In this document: in pieces, positions 21,570 to 28,949 of the stretch
Numbering within the stretch: the first letter of the stretch is position 1
Layout: every line of letters begins with the position of its first letter
DNA from: an uncultured Collinsella sp.
GTDB taxonomy: Bacteria > Actinomycetota > Coriobacteriia > Coriobacteriales > Coriobacteriaceae
Direction of reading: 5' to 3'
Assembly (NCBI GenBank): GCA_900544875.1
Contig: UQWS01000021.1
Span: 1 to 28,949 of the forward strand
DNA: 28,949 nucleotides
Translations under genes and position numbers: made by a program
The notes under the pieces: generated by a model
Databases searched by the model: none
The model's input: the letters and a program-made list of their open reading frames with translations, nothing else
Told to the model about the DNA's origin: nothing

Positions 21570-23273
21570 CTACCCCAGCAGGCTTAAGCCCACGGAGACA
21601 AACGCCAGGATAACGCCGACGATGGACTCGCCGCCGAGCAGGCCGCTGGCGACGACCAGGCCCTGCTCCTGGAAGGCGGCATCCTTGGAGGCCTTCTCCT
21701 CGTCCGAAAGACCGGCAGCGGCGTCGCGGCGTGCGGCCCACTTGTCGTAGGCGAGCTTGACGCAGGAGCCCAAGAAGGCCGTGAGCGACATGTAGAACGG
21801 CAGGTACACGCCCAGGCCGATCATCATGGCCGGAATGCCGAGCCAGTACATGACGATGCCGGCGATAAAGCCGCCTGCGAACCACGGCACGCTCGGGATG
21901 CCCGAGACCATGGTGGCGACGACGCTTGCCTGCGCGGCCACAAAGCTCTTGTCGGGGCCGAAAGCATCCGGACCATAGGCGGTGACAAGCGCGACCATGA
22001 CGGCAGCGGCGACCAGGGCGCCCACGATGCCGCCGATGGCCTGGCCGATCCACTGCGCACGCGGATTGGTGCCCAGCACGGCGCCGGCCTTAAAGTCGTT
22101 CATGACGTCGCCCGCAAGGCCGCATGCCACGGCCACGATGCCGGCGATAAAGAACAGCTTGACCTGGGCGATCTGTGCGAAGGCAGCCACGATGAGCATG
22201 ACGATGAGGCCGAAGATCTCCATGGGGTCGATGCCCGTCTGGCCGCAGCTCTGCGCGCTCATGATGGTGGTGACAAAGGTGAACAGCGTGACGATGACGG
22301 CCGGGACGGGGCCAAGGTCAAGCACGATGGCGACGATCACGGCGATGGCGGCAGTACCCAGGCCGATGATGCCGGCGTCGAGCTTAAGCGAGCCCGAGAT
22401 GAGCGACTGCTCGTCGGTGTCGCTGGAGCTGTCGGCGGCGAGGCCGCGGGCGATGCCGGCGACCTGCGGCAGGATGTCCTTGAGGACGACGGCGACGCCA
22501 AAGCCCATCATGAGGCCCATGCCGAGCGATTTGACGATGCCCTGCGCAGTCACAACGTCGAATAGACCGGCAGCGGTGCCGCCCACGATGATGCCAAAGT
22601 TACCTAGCAGCGCGCCGGCAAACCAGAAGGCAACCGGGGCGAAGCCAACCAAAAAGCCGATGGAGAGCAGCATGGGCGAGTTATAGATGGCAAAGGTCAC
22701 GCCGGGGATATTGAGCGTGCACAGCATGCTGGGCACCACGCCCAGAGCGTCGCGAAGCACGCTGTAGATGCCTGCGATGGCCATGGAGCCAAAGAGCTGC
22801 TTGCCGGTCTTGCCGCCGGCCTCGGTGGCGCGCAGTGTCTGAGCTGCGGCATTGCCGGTGGGAAACTCCAGCGCGGCGTCCACGATAAAGTGGCGGTGGA
22901 TGAGCGCCGTTGCCAGCAGGCCCAAGATGGTGCCGGCGAGTGCCACGATAAACATGTCGAGCCAGCTGATCTGGTTGGCATAGCCCAGCATCCAGGCGCC
23001 CGGGATGGTAAACGCCAGGCCGCCGGCGACCATGGCGCCCGCGGACATGATGGTGTGGGTGACGTTGGCCTCGTTGAGGCTGGCGTCACCCATGAGCTTC
23101 AGGAAGAACAGCGAGATGACGGCAGCGAAAATAATCGGCCAGGGGAGTGCACCCATCTTGAGGGCCGTGTAGGCCGAGCTTGCCGTGATGATCACGCAGC
23201 CAAGGACGCCGATGACGACGCCGCGCAGCGTGAGTTGCCCGCGCATCGAAGCGCGGTTCGAGGGATTGCTCAT
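21570..23273 (-). CDS. OPT-family oligopeptide/metal-chelate transporter
   Basis: A 567-residue polytopic membrane protein of the OPT family, proton-coupled importers of peptides or metal chelates. Family features include SSAYTALKMGALPWPIIFAA (residues 32-51), NEANVTHTIMSAGAMVAGGLAF (67-88, ends given) and the C-terminal WFAGGFIAGIVMYWLG segment. About 14-16 membrane helices can be drawn. Length fits the shorter prokaryotic OPT members. A polar cytosolic stretch near residues 515-535 (AARRDAAAGLSDEEKASKD) separates the last helices. AAAGGAG precedes the ATG by 7 bases. It has its own terminator and no obvious partner gene. The cargo cannot be assigned from sequence. Confidence 0.92.
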   Translation of the reverse strand: MSNPSNRASMRGQLTLRGVVIGVLGCVIITASSAYTALKMGALPWPIIFAAVISLFFLKLMGDASLNEANVTHTIMSAGAMVAGGLAFTIPGAWMLGYANQISWLDMFIVALAGTILGLLATALIHRHFIVDAALEFPTGNAAAQTLRATEAGGKTGKQLFGSMAIAGIYSVLRDALGVVPSMLCTLNIPGVTFAIYNSPMLLSIGFLVGFAPVAFWFAGALLGNFGIIVGGTAAGLFDVVTAQGIVKSLGMGLMMGFGVAVVLKDILPQVAGIARGLAADSSSDTDEQSLISGSLKLDAGIIGLGTAAIAVIVAIVLDLGPVPAVIVTLFTFVTTIMSAQSCGQTGIDPMEIFGLIVMLIVAAFAQIAQVKLFFIAGIVAVACGLAGDVMNDFKAGAVLGTNPRAQWIGQAIGGIVGALVAAAVMVALVTAYGPDAFGPDKSFVAAQASVVATMVSGIPSVPWFAGGFIAGIVMYWLGIPAMMIGLGVYLPFYMSLTAFLGSCVKLAYDKWAARRDAAAGLSDEEKASKDAAFQEQGLVVASGLLGGESIVGVILAFVSVGLSLLG

Positions 23274-23405
23274 ATAAAACTCCTTTGCGTATATCCGCTT
23301 CCCCCGGGAGCGCCGTTACGGATACGGCGCGGGAAGTCGGGTTACCAAGGGCCTCCGCGTGAGCTCGCAAACGACCGCGCACCAGTATAGCGGCACGGCA
23401 GTTAA

Positions 23406-23436
23406 TTTGGGACTGGGCTTTTTTAGCTATCCCAAA
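23406..23436. repeat. Small inverted repeat with TGGGACTGGGCT core
   Basis: TTTGGGA (23406-23412) and TCCCAAA (23430-23436) flank a T-rich loop. The left part (AATTTGGGACTGGGCT) closely resembles the reverse complement of 25069-25086 (AGCCCCGTCCCAAATT), suggesting another small dispersed repeat. Confidence 0.45.
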
Positions 23437-23447
23437 CGAAGCCGAAG

Positions 23448-23525
23448 GATGATTATTCTGGGACGGGGATTTAAAAATCATCAGGTACGCAATGATTTTT
23501 AAATCCCCGTCCCAGAATAATCATC
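23448..23525. repeat. Perfect 34-bp inverted repeat upstream of coaX
   Basis: Bases 23448-23481 are the exact reverse complement of 23492-23525, with the 10-base loop CAGGTACGCA. The arms contain the core CTGGGACGGGGAT and an AT-rich inner part. The right arm ends 4 bases before a TATACT box. This is the longest perfect palindrome seen in the window. Confidence 0.97.
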
Positions 23526-23529
23526 GGGA

Positions 23530-23535
23530 TATACT
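23530..23535 (+). promoter_or_regulatory. Possible -10 box of coaX
   Basis: TATACT lies 27 bases before the coaX start. No good -35 is present at the expected distance, because that region is occupied by the right arm of the long inverted repeat. Confidence 0.35.
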
Positions 23536-23562
23536 GCTGGGCAGACGAAAGGAGCGCCGACG

Positions 23563-24414
23563 ATGCTTAATGGGTGCGCATATATATTGACGGTCGACGT
23601 GGGCAACACGTTCATTCGCTTTGGCCTGTTTGCAGAGGATTCGGCCGCGGCGCAGGAATGTCCGCTTGCGACATGCGAGATCACGACGCCGTCGAGCATT
23701 ACGGCCGACGAAGCGCGCATGCGACTTATGCAGGTCATGGGCGCGCTCGCCGCCGATGCAGGTGTGCCCGGGGTGCTTGCACCCGCCGCGGCCGTGCTGA
23801 GCTGCGTAGTGCCGGCGCTCGAGCGCCCGTGGAAGGCGGCGCTTTCCCGCACCTGCACGGGACGCGTGCTCACCGTGGGGCCGGGCCTCAAGACCGGCAT
23901 GCCCGTACACTACGACGATCCGGCCGAGATCGGCCCCGACCGCATCGCCGACGCCGTGGCGGCCCGTGCCGTCTACGGCTCTCCGTGCATCGTGATCGAC
24001 CTGGGCACTACGACCAATATTGAGGTCATCGATGCGCGCGGTACCTTTGTCGGCGGCGTCATCGCGCCGGGTCTGGCGCTCGGCGCCCGCTCGCTCTCGG
24101 CTGCTGCGGCACGCCTGCCGCAGGTCGAGCCCTCGGCACCCACGCATGTAATCGGCCGTAACACGCGCGAGGCGATGCGCTCGGGCGTGGTTCTGGGCGA
24201 GGTGGCCCGCATCGACGGCATGCTCGACATGGTGCTCGCCGAGATGCGCGCGACCAAGGCCGCGGGGGAGGGCGACGTGCCCATCGTCATTACCGGCGAC
24301 GACGCTGAGGCACTCGCGGCGTTGGTCGGCCACAGCCTGACGGTCGACGACGCGCTGACGCTGCGGGGCCTCGCCGAGCTCTACCGCATCAACCAAAAGC
24401 CCCGCCGCGTGTAA
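23563..24414 (+). CDS. coaX: Type III pantothenate kinase
   Basis: A 283-residue ASKHA-fold kinase that phosphorylates pantothenate, the first step of coenzyme A synthesis. Visible motifs are the phosphate-binding VDVGNT (11-16), GPDRIAD (124-130, with Asp126 as the expected catalytic/pantothenate residue), DLGTTTNIEVID (146-157) and GGVIAPG (164-170). The protein carries a few extra residues compared with the usual 255-260, mainly in the loops at 25-35 and 60-75. GAAAGGAG lies about 8 bases before the ATG. It is preceded by a 34-bp perfect inverted repeat. It is a single gene; the dCMP deaminase gene that follows has its own promoter. Confidence 0.95.
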   Translation: MLNGCAYILTVDVGNTFIRFGLFAEDSAAAQECPLATCEITTPSSITADEARMRLMQVMGALAADAGVPGVLAPAAAVLSCVVPALERPWKAALSRTCTGRVLTVGPGLKTGMPVHYDDPAEIGPDRIADAVAARAVYGSPCIVIDLGTTTNIEVIDARGTFVGGVIAPGLALGARSLSAAAARLPQVEPSAPTHVIGRNTREAMRSGVVLGEVARIDGMLDMVLAEMRATKAAGEGDVPIVITGDDAEALAALVGHSLTVDDALTLRGLAELYRINQKPRRV

Positions 24415-24455
24415 AAGTGAGGGCGCCGGTGGGACAAACGCCTCCACCTTTCACC

Positions 24456-24464
24456 TGCTACAAT
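24456..24464 (+). promoter_or_regulatory. Extended -10 promoter of the dCMP deaminase gene
   Basis: TGCTACAAT is a textbook extended -10 element and needs no strong -35. It overlaps an in-frame ATG at 24463, which therefore cannot be the translation start; this supports the start at 24499. Confidence 0.6.
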
Positions 24465-24498
24465 GGGTCAAACTATTGCGATTACGGAGGTGTCTGCC

Positions 24499-25023
24499 AT
24501 GTCGGACGATCTTCATCAAACTTCGTCAGGCAAGCGCCTGGACGTCATTAGCTGGGACGAGTTCTTTATGAGCGTGGCCATCGCCGCGCAGCGCCGCAGC
24601 AAGGACCCCAACACGCAGGTGGGTGCGTGCATCGCCAGCACCAACCACCGTATCCTTTCGGTGGGCTACAACGGTACGCCCTCGGCGCTCAACGACGACT
24701 TTTTCCCGTGGGGTACGAGCGACGACCCGCTACAGGACAAGCACAATTACGTGGTGCATGCCGAGGCCAATGCCGTGCTCAACTACCGTGGCTCGCTCAA
24801 GGACCTCGAGGGTTCCACGGTCTACGTCACGCTGTTCCCGTGCCACGACTGCGCCAAAATCCTGGCGCAGGTGGGCGTGGGCGAGGTTGTCTACCTGGAC
24901 AACAAGTACGCCGACACCGATGATGGACGCATCAGCCGCCGCATCCTCGACTCCTGTGGCATCAGCTACCGCCAAGTTATCGTCGATGTACACATTGGCA
25001 CTGGGGAACAGGCTCAGCAGTAG
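24499..25023 (+). CDS. dCMP deaminase (cytidine/deoxycytidylate deaminase family, ComEB-like)
   Basis: A 174-residue zinc enzyme that converts dCMP to dUMP for thymidylate synthesis. Zinc and catalytic residues are visible as His87 and Glu89 in VVHAEANAVL and Cys115 and Cys118 in FPCHDCAK. The substrate-side motifs SKDPNTQVGACI (34-45) and GYNGTPSALND (57-67) are typical of dCMP deaminases rather than free cytidine deaminases. GGAGGTG lies 6 bases before the chosen ATG. An upstream in-frame ATG at 24463 is rejected because it lies within the promoter. No competence genes are nearby, so the housekeeping role is the better reading. Confidence 0.94.
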   Translation: MSDDLHQTSSGKRLDVISWDEFFMSVAIAAQRRSKDPNTQVGACIASTNHRILSVGYNGTPSALNDDFFPWGTSDDPLQDKHNYVVHAEANAVLNYRGSLKDLEGSTVYVTLFPCHDCAKILAQVGVGEVVYLDNKYADTDDGRISRRILDSCGISYRQVIVDVHIGTGEQAQQ

Positions 25024-25162
25024 CAGCAGCCTGTGTTAGCGTCGGGCGCCGGCAAAAGCAGCTAAAAGAGCCCCGTCCCAAATTGACTACTCGTGAAAGT
25101 CGCGTCTGCGCGCATGGACGGCTCGTGAGCGGGTACACGGCTGTAGTAACATAGCTTCTGTC

Positions 25163-25178
25163 CGCGGGCGCGCCCGCG
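25163..25178. promoter_or_regulatory. Perfect 16-base GC palindrome in the leader of the NifU-type gene
   Basis: CGCGGGCGCGCCCGCG lies just after a possible TAACAT -10 box (25147-25152), about where transcription would begin, and 22 bases before the GTG start. The position fits an operator or an RNA hairpin. Confidence 0.45.
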
Positions 25179-25200
25179 TAATTGTGAGAAAGGAGCCCCT

Positions 25201-25479
25201 GTGGCTGTTAACGAAGAGCTGCTTAAGAAGGTTCTTGAAGAGATTCGCCCCAACCTGCAGGCCGACGGCGGCGATATGGAGTATGTGGGCGTTGACGACG
25301 AGGGCGTCGTCAAACTGGAGCTGCAGGGCGCTTGCGCCGGCTGCCCCATGAGCTCGCTGACCCTGTCCATGGGTATTGAGCGCATCCTGAAGGAGCATGT
25401 GCCCGGCGTTACCCGTGTCGAGCAGGTCAATGCCTCCGGCGAGACCGACGACCTGTACGACGAGTACGCGCCGTTCTAA
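25201..25479 (+). CDS. NifU C-terminal-domain Fe-S scaffold protein
   Basis: A 92-residue stand-alone NifU C-terminal (Nfu-type) domain that carries Fe-S clusters to target proteins. The cluster-binding CxxC is Cys45 and Cys48 in GACAGCPMSS; the N-terminal helix and RPNLQADGGDMEYV motif are typical. The last 15 residues are acidic. Translation starts at GTG, with AAAGGAG 6 bases upstream. The Fe-S-rich dehydratase/activase in this window is one possible client, but that is only a suggestion. Confidence 0.93.
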   Translation: MAVNEELLKKVLEEIRPNLQADGGDMEYVGVDDEGVVKLELQGACAGCPMSSLTLSMGIERILKEHVPGVTRVEQVNASGETDDLYDEYAPF

Positions 25480-25528
25480 GATGCGAAAGCTGCGGACGGC
25501 ATACTCCGCATAGACGTTACGCCCAAAT

Positions 25529-25566
25529 ATGCGGCTGCGAGCGTAAGGCCCGCGGCCGCATTTGTA
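25529..25566 (+). terminator. Possible terminator of the NifU-type gene
   Basis: ATGCGGC (25529-25535) and GCCGCAT (25555-25561) pair around a 19-base loop and are followed by TTGT. It lies 50 bases after the stop and ends just before the lgt ribosome binding site. The long loop makes it weak. Confidence 0.4.
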
Positions 25567-25588
25567 TGTAGGGAGTAGGAGGGTCGAC

Positions 25589-26410
25589 ATGCTCAACGAC
25601 TTCTACCATATGCTTGATCCCGTCGCGATTTCGGCGGGGCCCATCACGATTTACTGGTATGGTCTGGCCTATGTGGTCGGAGCTCTGCTCACGGCGGTCG
25701 TCATGTATCGCACGCAGCGTCGCTGGGGCTTTAGCATCACGATTGACGACCTGACGAGCGTCGTGGTCGGTGTGGTCTTTGGCCTTATCATCGGCGCCCG
25801 CCTGTTCTACGTCATCTTTTACGGCGACGGCTACTACTGGGCACATCCGCTCGAGATCTTTGCCACCAACGAAGGCGGCATGAGCTTCCACGGTGGCCTG
25901 GTCGGCGGCATTATCGGCGGCATCATCGTGTGCCGCATGTATAAGCTCGACGCATGGACTCTGGCAGACCTTGCTGTCATCGGCGCGCCGCTGGCCCTGT
26001 GCCTGGGCCGTTGTGCCAACTTTGTCAACGGTGAGCTGTGGGGCAAGCCGACCGATCTGCCCTGGGGTGTGGTCTTTGGCGGGACTGCGGGCGATATGCC
26101 GCGTCACCCCTCCCAACTCTACGAGGCATTTCTTGAGGGCATTGTGCTCTTTTGCATTCTGCAGGTGCTCAGCCGCAAAAAGCCGCTGCTGCCCCAGGGC
26201 ACGTTTATGGGCGTGTTTGTGATGGGTTACGGCATCGTCCGCTTCCTCGTCGAGTTCGTGCGCGTGCCCGACGCCCAGCTTGGCTATCTGCTGGGCGGCG
26301 TCATCACGATGGGTCAGCTGCTGAGCCTTCCGCTCGTTATTGCGGGCCTGGCGCTCATCATCTTCGCCCGACACCGCAATCGCCCCCAGCGCATCTACCT
26401 CGACGCTTAA
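25589..26410 (+). CDS. lgt: Prolipoprotein diacylglyceryl transferase
   Basis: A 273-residue membrane enzyme that moves diacylglycerol from phosphatidylglycerol to the lipobox cysteine of prolipoproteins. Motifs in order are YWYGLAYVVG (22-31), GGMSFHGGLVGG (96-107, with His101), GRCANFVNGELWGKP (140-154, with Arg141 corresponding to the essential Arg143 of E. coli) and RHPSQLYEA (172-180). Seven membrane helices fit. The start at 25589 is set by GGAGGG 5 bases upstream; an ATG at 25562 lies in the preceding hairpin. It would lipidate proteins such as the solute-binding lipoprotein encoded at 3439-4431. Confidence 0.96.
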   Translation: MLNDFYHMLDPVAISAGPITIYWYGLAYVVGALLTAVVMYRTQRRWGFSITIDDLTSVVVGVVFGLIIGARLFYVIFYGDGYYWAHPLEIFATNEGGMSFHGGLVGGIIGGIIVCRMYKLDAWTLADLAVIGAPLALCLGRCANFVNGELWGKPTDLPWGVVFGGTAGDMPRHPSQLYEAFLEGIVLFCILQVLSRKKPLLPQGTFMGVFVMGYGIVRFLVEFVRVPDAQLGYLLGGVITMGQLLSLPLVIAGLALIIFARHRNRPQRIYLDA

Positions 26411-26422
26411 CCACCACATACG

Positions 26423-26451
26423 ACCACAAAGGGGGCAGGCACCTTTGTGGT
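26423..26451. repeat. REP-like hairpin, copy B
   Basis: ACCACAAAGG and CCTTTGTGGT are perfect 10-base arms around GGGCAGGCA. It lies 13 bases after the lgt stop and matches copy A at 4551-4578 nearly base for base, including the flanking GGTGGT. Confidence 0.8.
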
Positions 26452-26496
26452 GGTTTGCTGGGCAATGATGACAGAACCGTAACGTTTCCCCAGATA

Positions 26497-26535
26497 AAAC
26501 CTGCCAAAATAAACCTGTCCCTTTTTGGCAGGTTT
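26497..26535 (+). terminator. Inverted repeat with 13-bp perfect arms before the DUF6020-like gene
   Basis: AAACCTGCCAAAA (26497-26509) and TTTTGGCAGGTTT (26523-26535) pair perfectly around 13 bases. It could end lgt transcription, or control access to the ribosome binding site that begins 3 bases later. There is no long U-tract. Confidence 0.5.
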
Positions 26536-26554
26536 CTAGAAAGGCTTTCGGACT

Positions 26555-28738
26555 GTGAAGGATTCCGATCTCTCCACAACGGCTGCGCGCGACGCTGCCC
26601 GCATCGTCTGGTTTAAGCGCTACCCCGCCAAGCAGACGCTCATCGCATTTCTGCTCGCGCTGTTGGCGACCACGGCGTTTTCCATCGATCCCGCCCCGGT
26701 GTCGAGCAACGCAGTCTTGGCGATTGACCCCAAAGCCTCGGGCATGCTGTACGTGTGCTACGAGGTGCTCCTCTCGTTTGCCGGCCATACCGACGCGGTC
26801 ATGCTGCTTGCGCTTGCCTGCCTGCTCACGCTGCCGTTTCGCTACGTATTCTTTGGCCGTGGCGACACCTGGCGCCCGTCGATCATTCTGCCGTCGCTGT
26901 TTTTCGCCATCTGCATGGTGTTCGGCCGCAGCTACGACCTCACCGACTCGGCCGAGATTGTTCTTGGCGACAAGGCCCGCATCATCTGTGCCTGGATTGG
27001 CGGCGCGGGCTGGATGCTCTTGGCGATCGTTGCCTTCTACCTGGCTTTTGAGTGTCTAGATTGGCTGAGCTCTCGGCGCATTCCGTTTTCCGAAGCGCAC
27101 TTTGGCCGCGTATGGCGTGTGGCTCACGCCGTGCTCTCGGCCCATCCCTTTGCCGGGCCCTTCCTGGTGCTTATGATCGCCTGGGCGCCCACGCTCATCG
27201 CTTCGCTGCCCGGCCTTTTTATGGGAGATACGGGTGCGCAGATTCGCCAGTGGTTCAACTATCCCAACGGCACGAGCGACTACCTGCGCCTACTCAACCC
27301 CAATGTCCTGCTCAACGGCCATCATCCGGTGGTGCACACGGCCATCATCGGCTCATGTGTGCAACTGGGGCTTTCGCTATTCAGCAGCGCCAATGCGGGC
27401 CTTGCCATCTACACCTGTGCCCAATTTGTCATCACGGCCGCCTGCATGGCCTATTCCATATCTTCGCTGCGCAAGCTGGGCGTGAGCCTGCCGGTCCGTG
27501 GCGTCATCTTGCTGTTCTTTGCGTTTATGCCGATGTTCTCCAACTACGCGGCGCTGCTGACCAAAGACGTACTGTTTGCCGATGCGTTTTTGGTGCTGCT
27601 CGTTCAGACCGTCAAGCTCGTGGCATGTGGCCTGCCCCGTCGCGATGCCAATGCCAAGCGCGCGGGCGAACAAGCGCCTGTGCTCTTTGCGCGCCACGAC
27701 TGGCTGTTGCTCGTGCTGGGTGCCATGGGTTCCACGTTTTTGCGCAATGGCGGCCTGGTCTTTCCGTTGGCGGCCTGCGTGATTGCGGCGGCGTTTTGTG
27801 CCTGGGACTCGCATGCGGCCCGTCGCGTTGCCAAGCAGTCTGGGGGCGCACCCTCGTACGCCACGCCACGCTTCCGCTGGGTCGGCGTGCTCGCAGTGCT
27901 TGCGCTCTGCCTTGTCTCCAACATGTATTTCACCAAGGTCTTTATGCCGGCGCACGATATCACGCCGGGCTCCAAGCGCGAGATCCTCTCGATTCCGTTT
28001 CAGCAGACGGCGCGCTTCGTCCAAAAGCACGACGGCCTTAATTCGGGCGTTAACCCCAAGGTCAAAGACGATGGCACGATTGAGGAAGCTCCCTGCGACG
28101 GCTTGGTGACCGATGAGGAGCGCGCTGTGATCGATCGCGTGCTTAAGTACGAGAACCTGGGCCGTCGCTACAACCCCGACAAGTCGGATGCCGTCAAAAA
28201 CTGCTTCAATGAGTACGCCTCGCAGGAGGACATCAAGGCCTATTTTGAGGTGTGGGCCCAGATGTTCAAAAAGGACCCCGAGTGCTATATCTCGGCGCTC
28301 GTCAATAACTACTATGGGTACTTCTATCCGAGCGCTCGCGATGCGTGGGTCTACAGCACGGCGCGCAGTGCCGAGATCATGGCGAAGCCCGATAACCTCA
28401 AGTACTTTGACTTCCATCCGGTCGATAGCAAAGCCGTGCGCTGGTGCGACCACCTGATTAACCTGTACCGCGTGGCGGTGCAGCGCATTCCGTTTATCTC
28501 GCTCACCATGAGCTCGGCCACCTACGTGTGGATCATGATCGTCGTGATGGTCTACCTGTTGCGCCGCCATTCGTGGCGCGCGCTGGCCATCTGGATACCG
28601 CTGCTGGGTGTGCTCGCTGTGTGCCTGATTGGTCCATGTAACGGGTCGACCTACATGCGCTACCTGTACCCGGTCATTGCATGCATGCCTTTCGCCATCG
28701 GCGCCACGATCACCCGCAGCGACCGCCTGTGGACCTAA
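26555..28738 (+). CDS. Large polytopic membrane protein, DUF6020-like (possible GT-C glycosyltransferase)
   Basis: A 727-residue membrane protein starting with GTG, with GAAAGG about 11 bases upstream. About 12-13 membrane helices fall into an N-terminal block (residues 25-470) and a C-terminal block (from about 640). Between them lies an external soluble region of about 170 residues. Features seen in the DUF6020 family are GDTGAQIRQWF (about 227-237), GHHPVVHTAIIGS (about 253-265), ALLTKDVLFADAFLVLL and IPFQQTARFV. The layout (acidic residue in an early external loop, many helices, soluble domain) resembles GT-C lipid-linked-sugar glycosyltransferases, but that is inference. No cell-wall or capsule genes lie next to it here. 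Confidence 0.85.
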   Translation: MKDSDLSTTAARDAARIVWFKRYPAKQTLIAFLLALLATTAFSIDPAPVSSNAVLAIDPKASGMLYVCYEVLLSFAGHTDAVMLLALACLLTLPFRYVFFGRGDTWRPSIILPSLFFAICMVFGRSYDLTDSAEIVLGDKARIICAWIGGAGWMLLAIVAFYLAFECLDWLSSRRIPFSEAHFGRVWRVAHAVLSAHPFAGPFLVLMIAWAPTLIASLPGLFMGDTGAQIRQWFNYPNGTSDYLRLLNPNVLLNGHHPVVHTAIIGSCVQLGLSLFSSANAGLAIYTCAQFVITAACMAYSISSLRKLGVSLPVRGVILLFFAFMPMFSNYAALLTKDVLFADAFLVLLVQTVKLVACGLPRRDANAKRAGEQAPVLFARHDWLLLVLGAMGSTFLRNGGLVFPLAACVIAAAFCAWDSHAARRVAKQSGGAPSYATPRFRWVGVLAVLALCLVSNMYFTKVFMPAHDITPGSKREILSIPFQQTARFVQKHDGLNSGVNPKVKDDGTIEEAPCDGLVTDEERAVIDRVLKYENLGRRYNPDKSDAVKNCFNEYASQEDIKAYFEVWAQMFKKDPECYISALVNNYYGYFYPSARDAWVYSTARSAEIMAKPDNLKYFDFHPVDSKAVRWCDHLINLYRVAVQRIPFISLTMSSATYVWIMIVVMVYLLRRHSWRALAIWIPLLGVLAVCLIGPCNGSTYMRYLYPVIACMPFAIGATITRSDRLWT

Positions 28739-28909
28739 CCAAAGATTGGCGCATTGGGGTCAGGTTGCTTTGTGCCAAGGGGCTGCATCATCACGACGCC
28801 TTCATTTTGGGGTTTATCTTGCAGGCCGGTAGGTATATCATAACGACGTTTGTTTATATTGCCCGAGCATTCGCGCTGGGCTTTAGGTCGAAACCGATAG
28901 GAGACACGT

Positions 28910-28949
28910 ATGTCCGGACACTCTAAGTGGGCCACAACCAAGCATCGTA
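28910..28949 (+). CDS. yebC: YebC/PmpR-family regulator, 5' end only
   Basis: The window ends after 13 codons, MSGHSKWATTKHR. This is the invariant start of YebC/PmpR proteins (MSGHSKWxxIKHRK), which act in translation of difficult sequences or as regulators. GGAG lies 7 bases before the ATG. The rest is outside the window. Confidence 0.85.
   Translation, partial: MSGHSKWATTKHR

Noticed and set aside
24463..24498. Upstream in-frame start for the dCMP deaminase
   Set aside because: The ATG is part of the extended -10 element TGCTACAAT and lacks a ribosome binding site. The ATG at 24499 has GGAGGTG.
28739..28909. Promoter of yebC in the AT-rich stretch near 28830-28860
   Set aside because: Several TATATT/TATCAT-like boxes occur, but none has an acceptable -35 at the right distance, so no single site can be supported.

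Overview
The window looks like chromosomal DNA of a GC-rich, low-oxygen Gram-positive bacterium, most likely a gut Coriobacteriia member close to Collinsella. That placement is inferred from protein flavour, strong GC preference in third codon positions, clear AGGAGG-type ribosome binding sites, a fused 2-hydroxyacyl-CoA dehydratase/activase (an oxygen-sensitive enzyme type) and many short dispersed palindromes. It was not checked against a database. There is no sign of phage, plasmid, IS element, CRISPR array, rRNA or tRNA. The last 40 bases are the start of a yebC-type gene.

Layout. 113-4431 (minus strand) is a five-gene amino-acid import operon: a solute-binding lipoprotein with a Tat-like signal, two permeases, an ATPase, and a class I glutamine amidotransferase-like gamma-glutamyl hydrolase. 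A good promoter sits at 4475-4504. The 457-base gap upstream holds a REP-like hairpin and a regular array of three 55-base hairpin units, then the terminator of a DXS-family gene (4889-6670, minus). 6899-8479 (plus) is a two-gene unit, an HD-domain protein and a CmpB-type membrane protein. 8678-10450 is amtB plus a PII gene, separated by a 110-base imperfect palindrome. 10525-12550 is a TetR regulator and an MFS exporter with two matching operator-like sites between them. 12660-13523 is a Cof-type HAD phosphatase whose promoter and start codon lie in a 19-bp perfect inverted repeat. 13645-19157 is a second TetR gene followed by a 1596-residue protein that joins two activase domains to dehydratase-like domains, closed by a strong terminator. 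19640-20089 is a small membrane-anchored protein of unknown function, perhaps with a 12-codon leader. On the minus strand follow a DUF389 membrane protein with an EF-hand-like loop (20215-21354) and an OPT-family transporter (21570-23273). The plus strand then carries coaX, a dCMP deaminase, a NifU C-terminal-type scaffold, lgt and a large DUF6020-like membrane protein.

How they work together. Two parts deal with nitrogen supply: the amino-acid importer with its gamma-glutamyl hydrolase, and AmtB with a PII protein lacking the usual uridylylated tyrosine. The second TetR and the giant activase/dehydratase appear to be one transcription unit. The right half is a run of mostly single-gene housekeeping units (CoA, pyrimidine, Fe-S and lipoprotein biosynthesis).

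The features that most deserve follow-up are the 55-base hairpin array, the promoter-in-loop inverted repeat before the HAD gene, the DXS-like protein missing two phosphate-pocket residues, the giant fused activase/dehydratase, and the long palindromes at amtB-PII and coaX.
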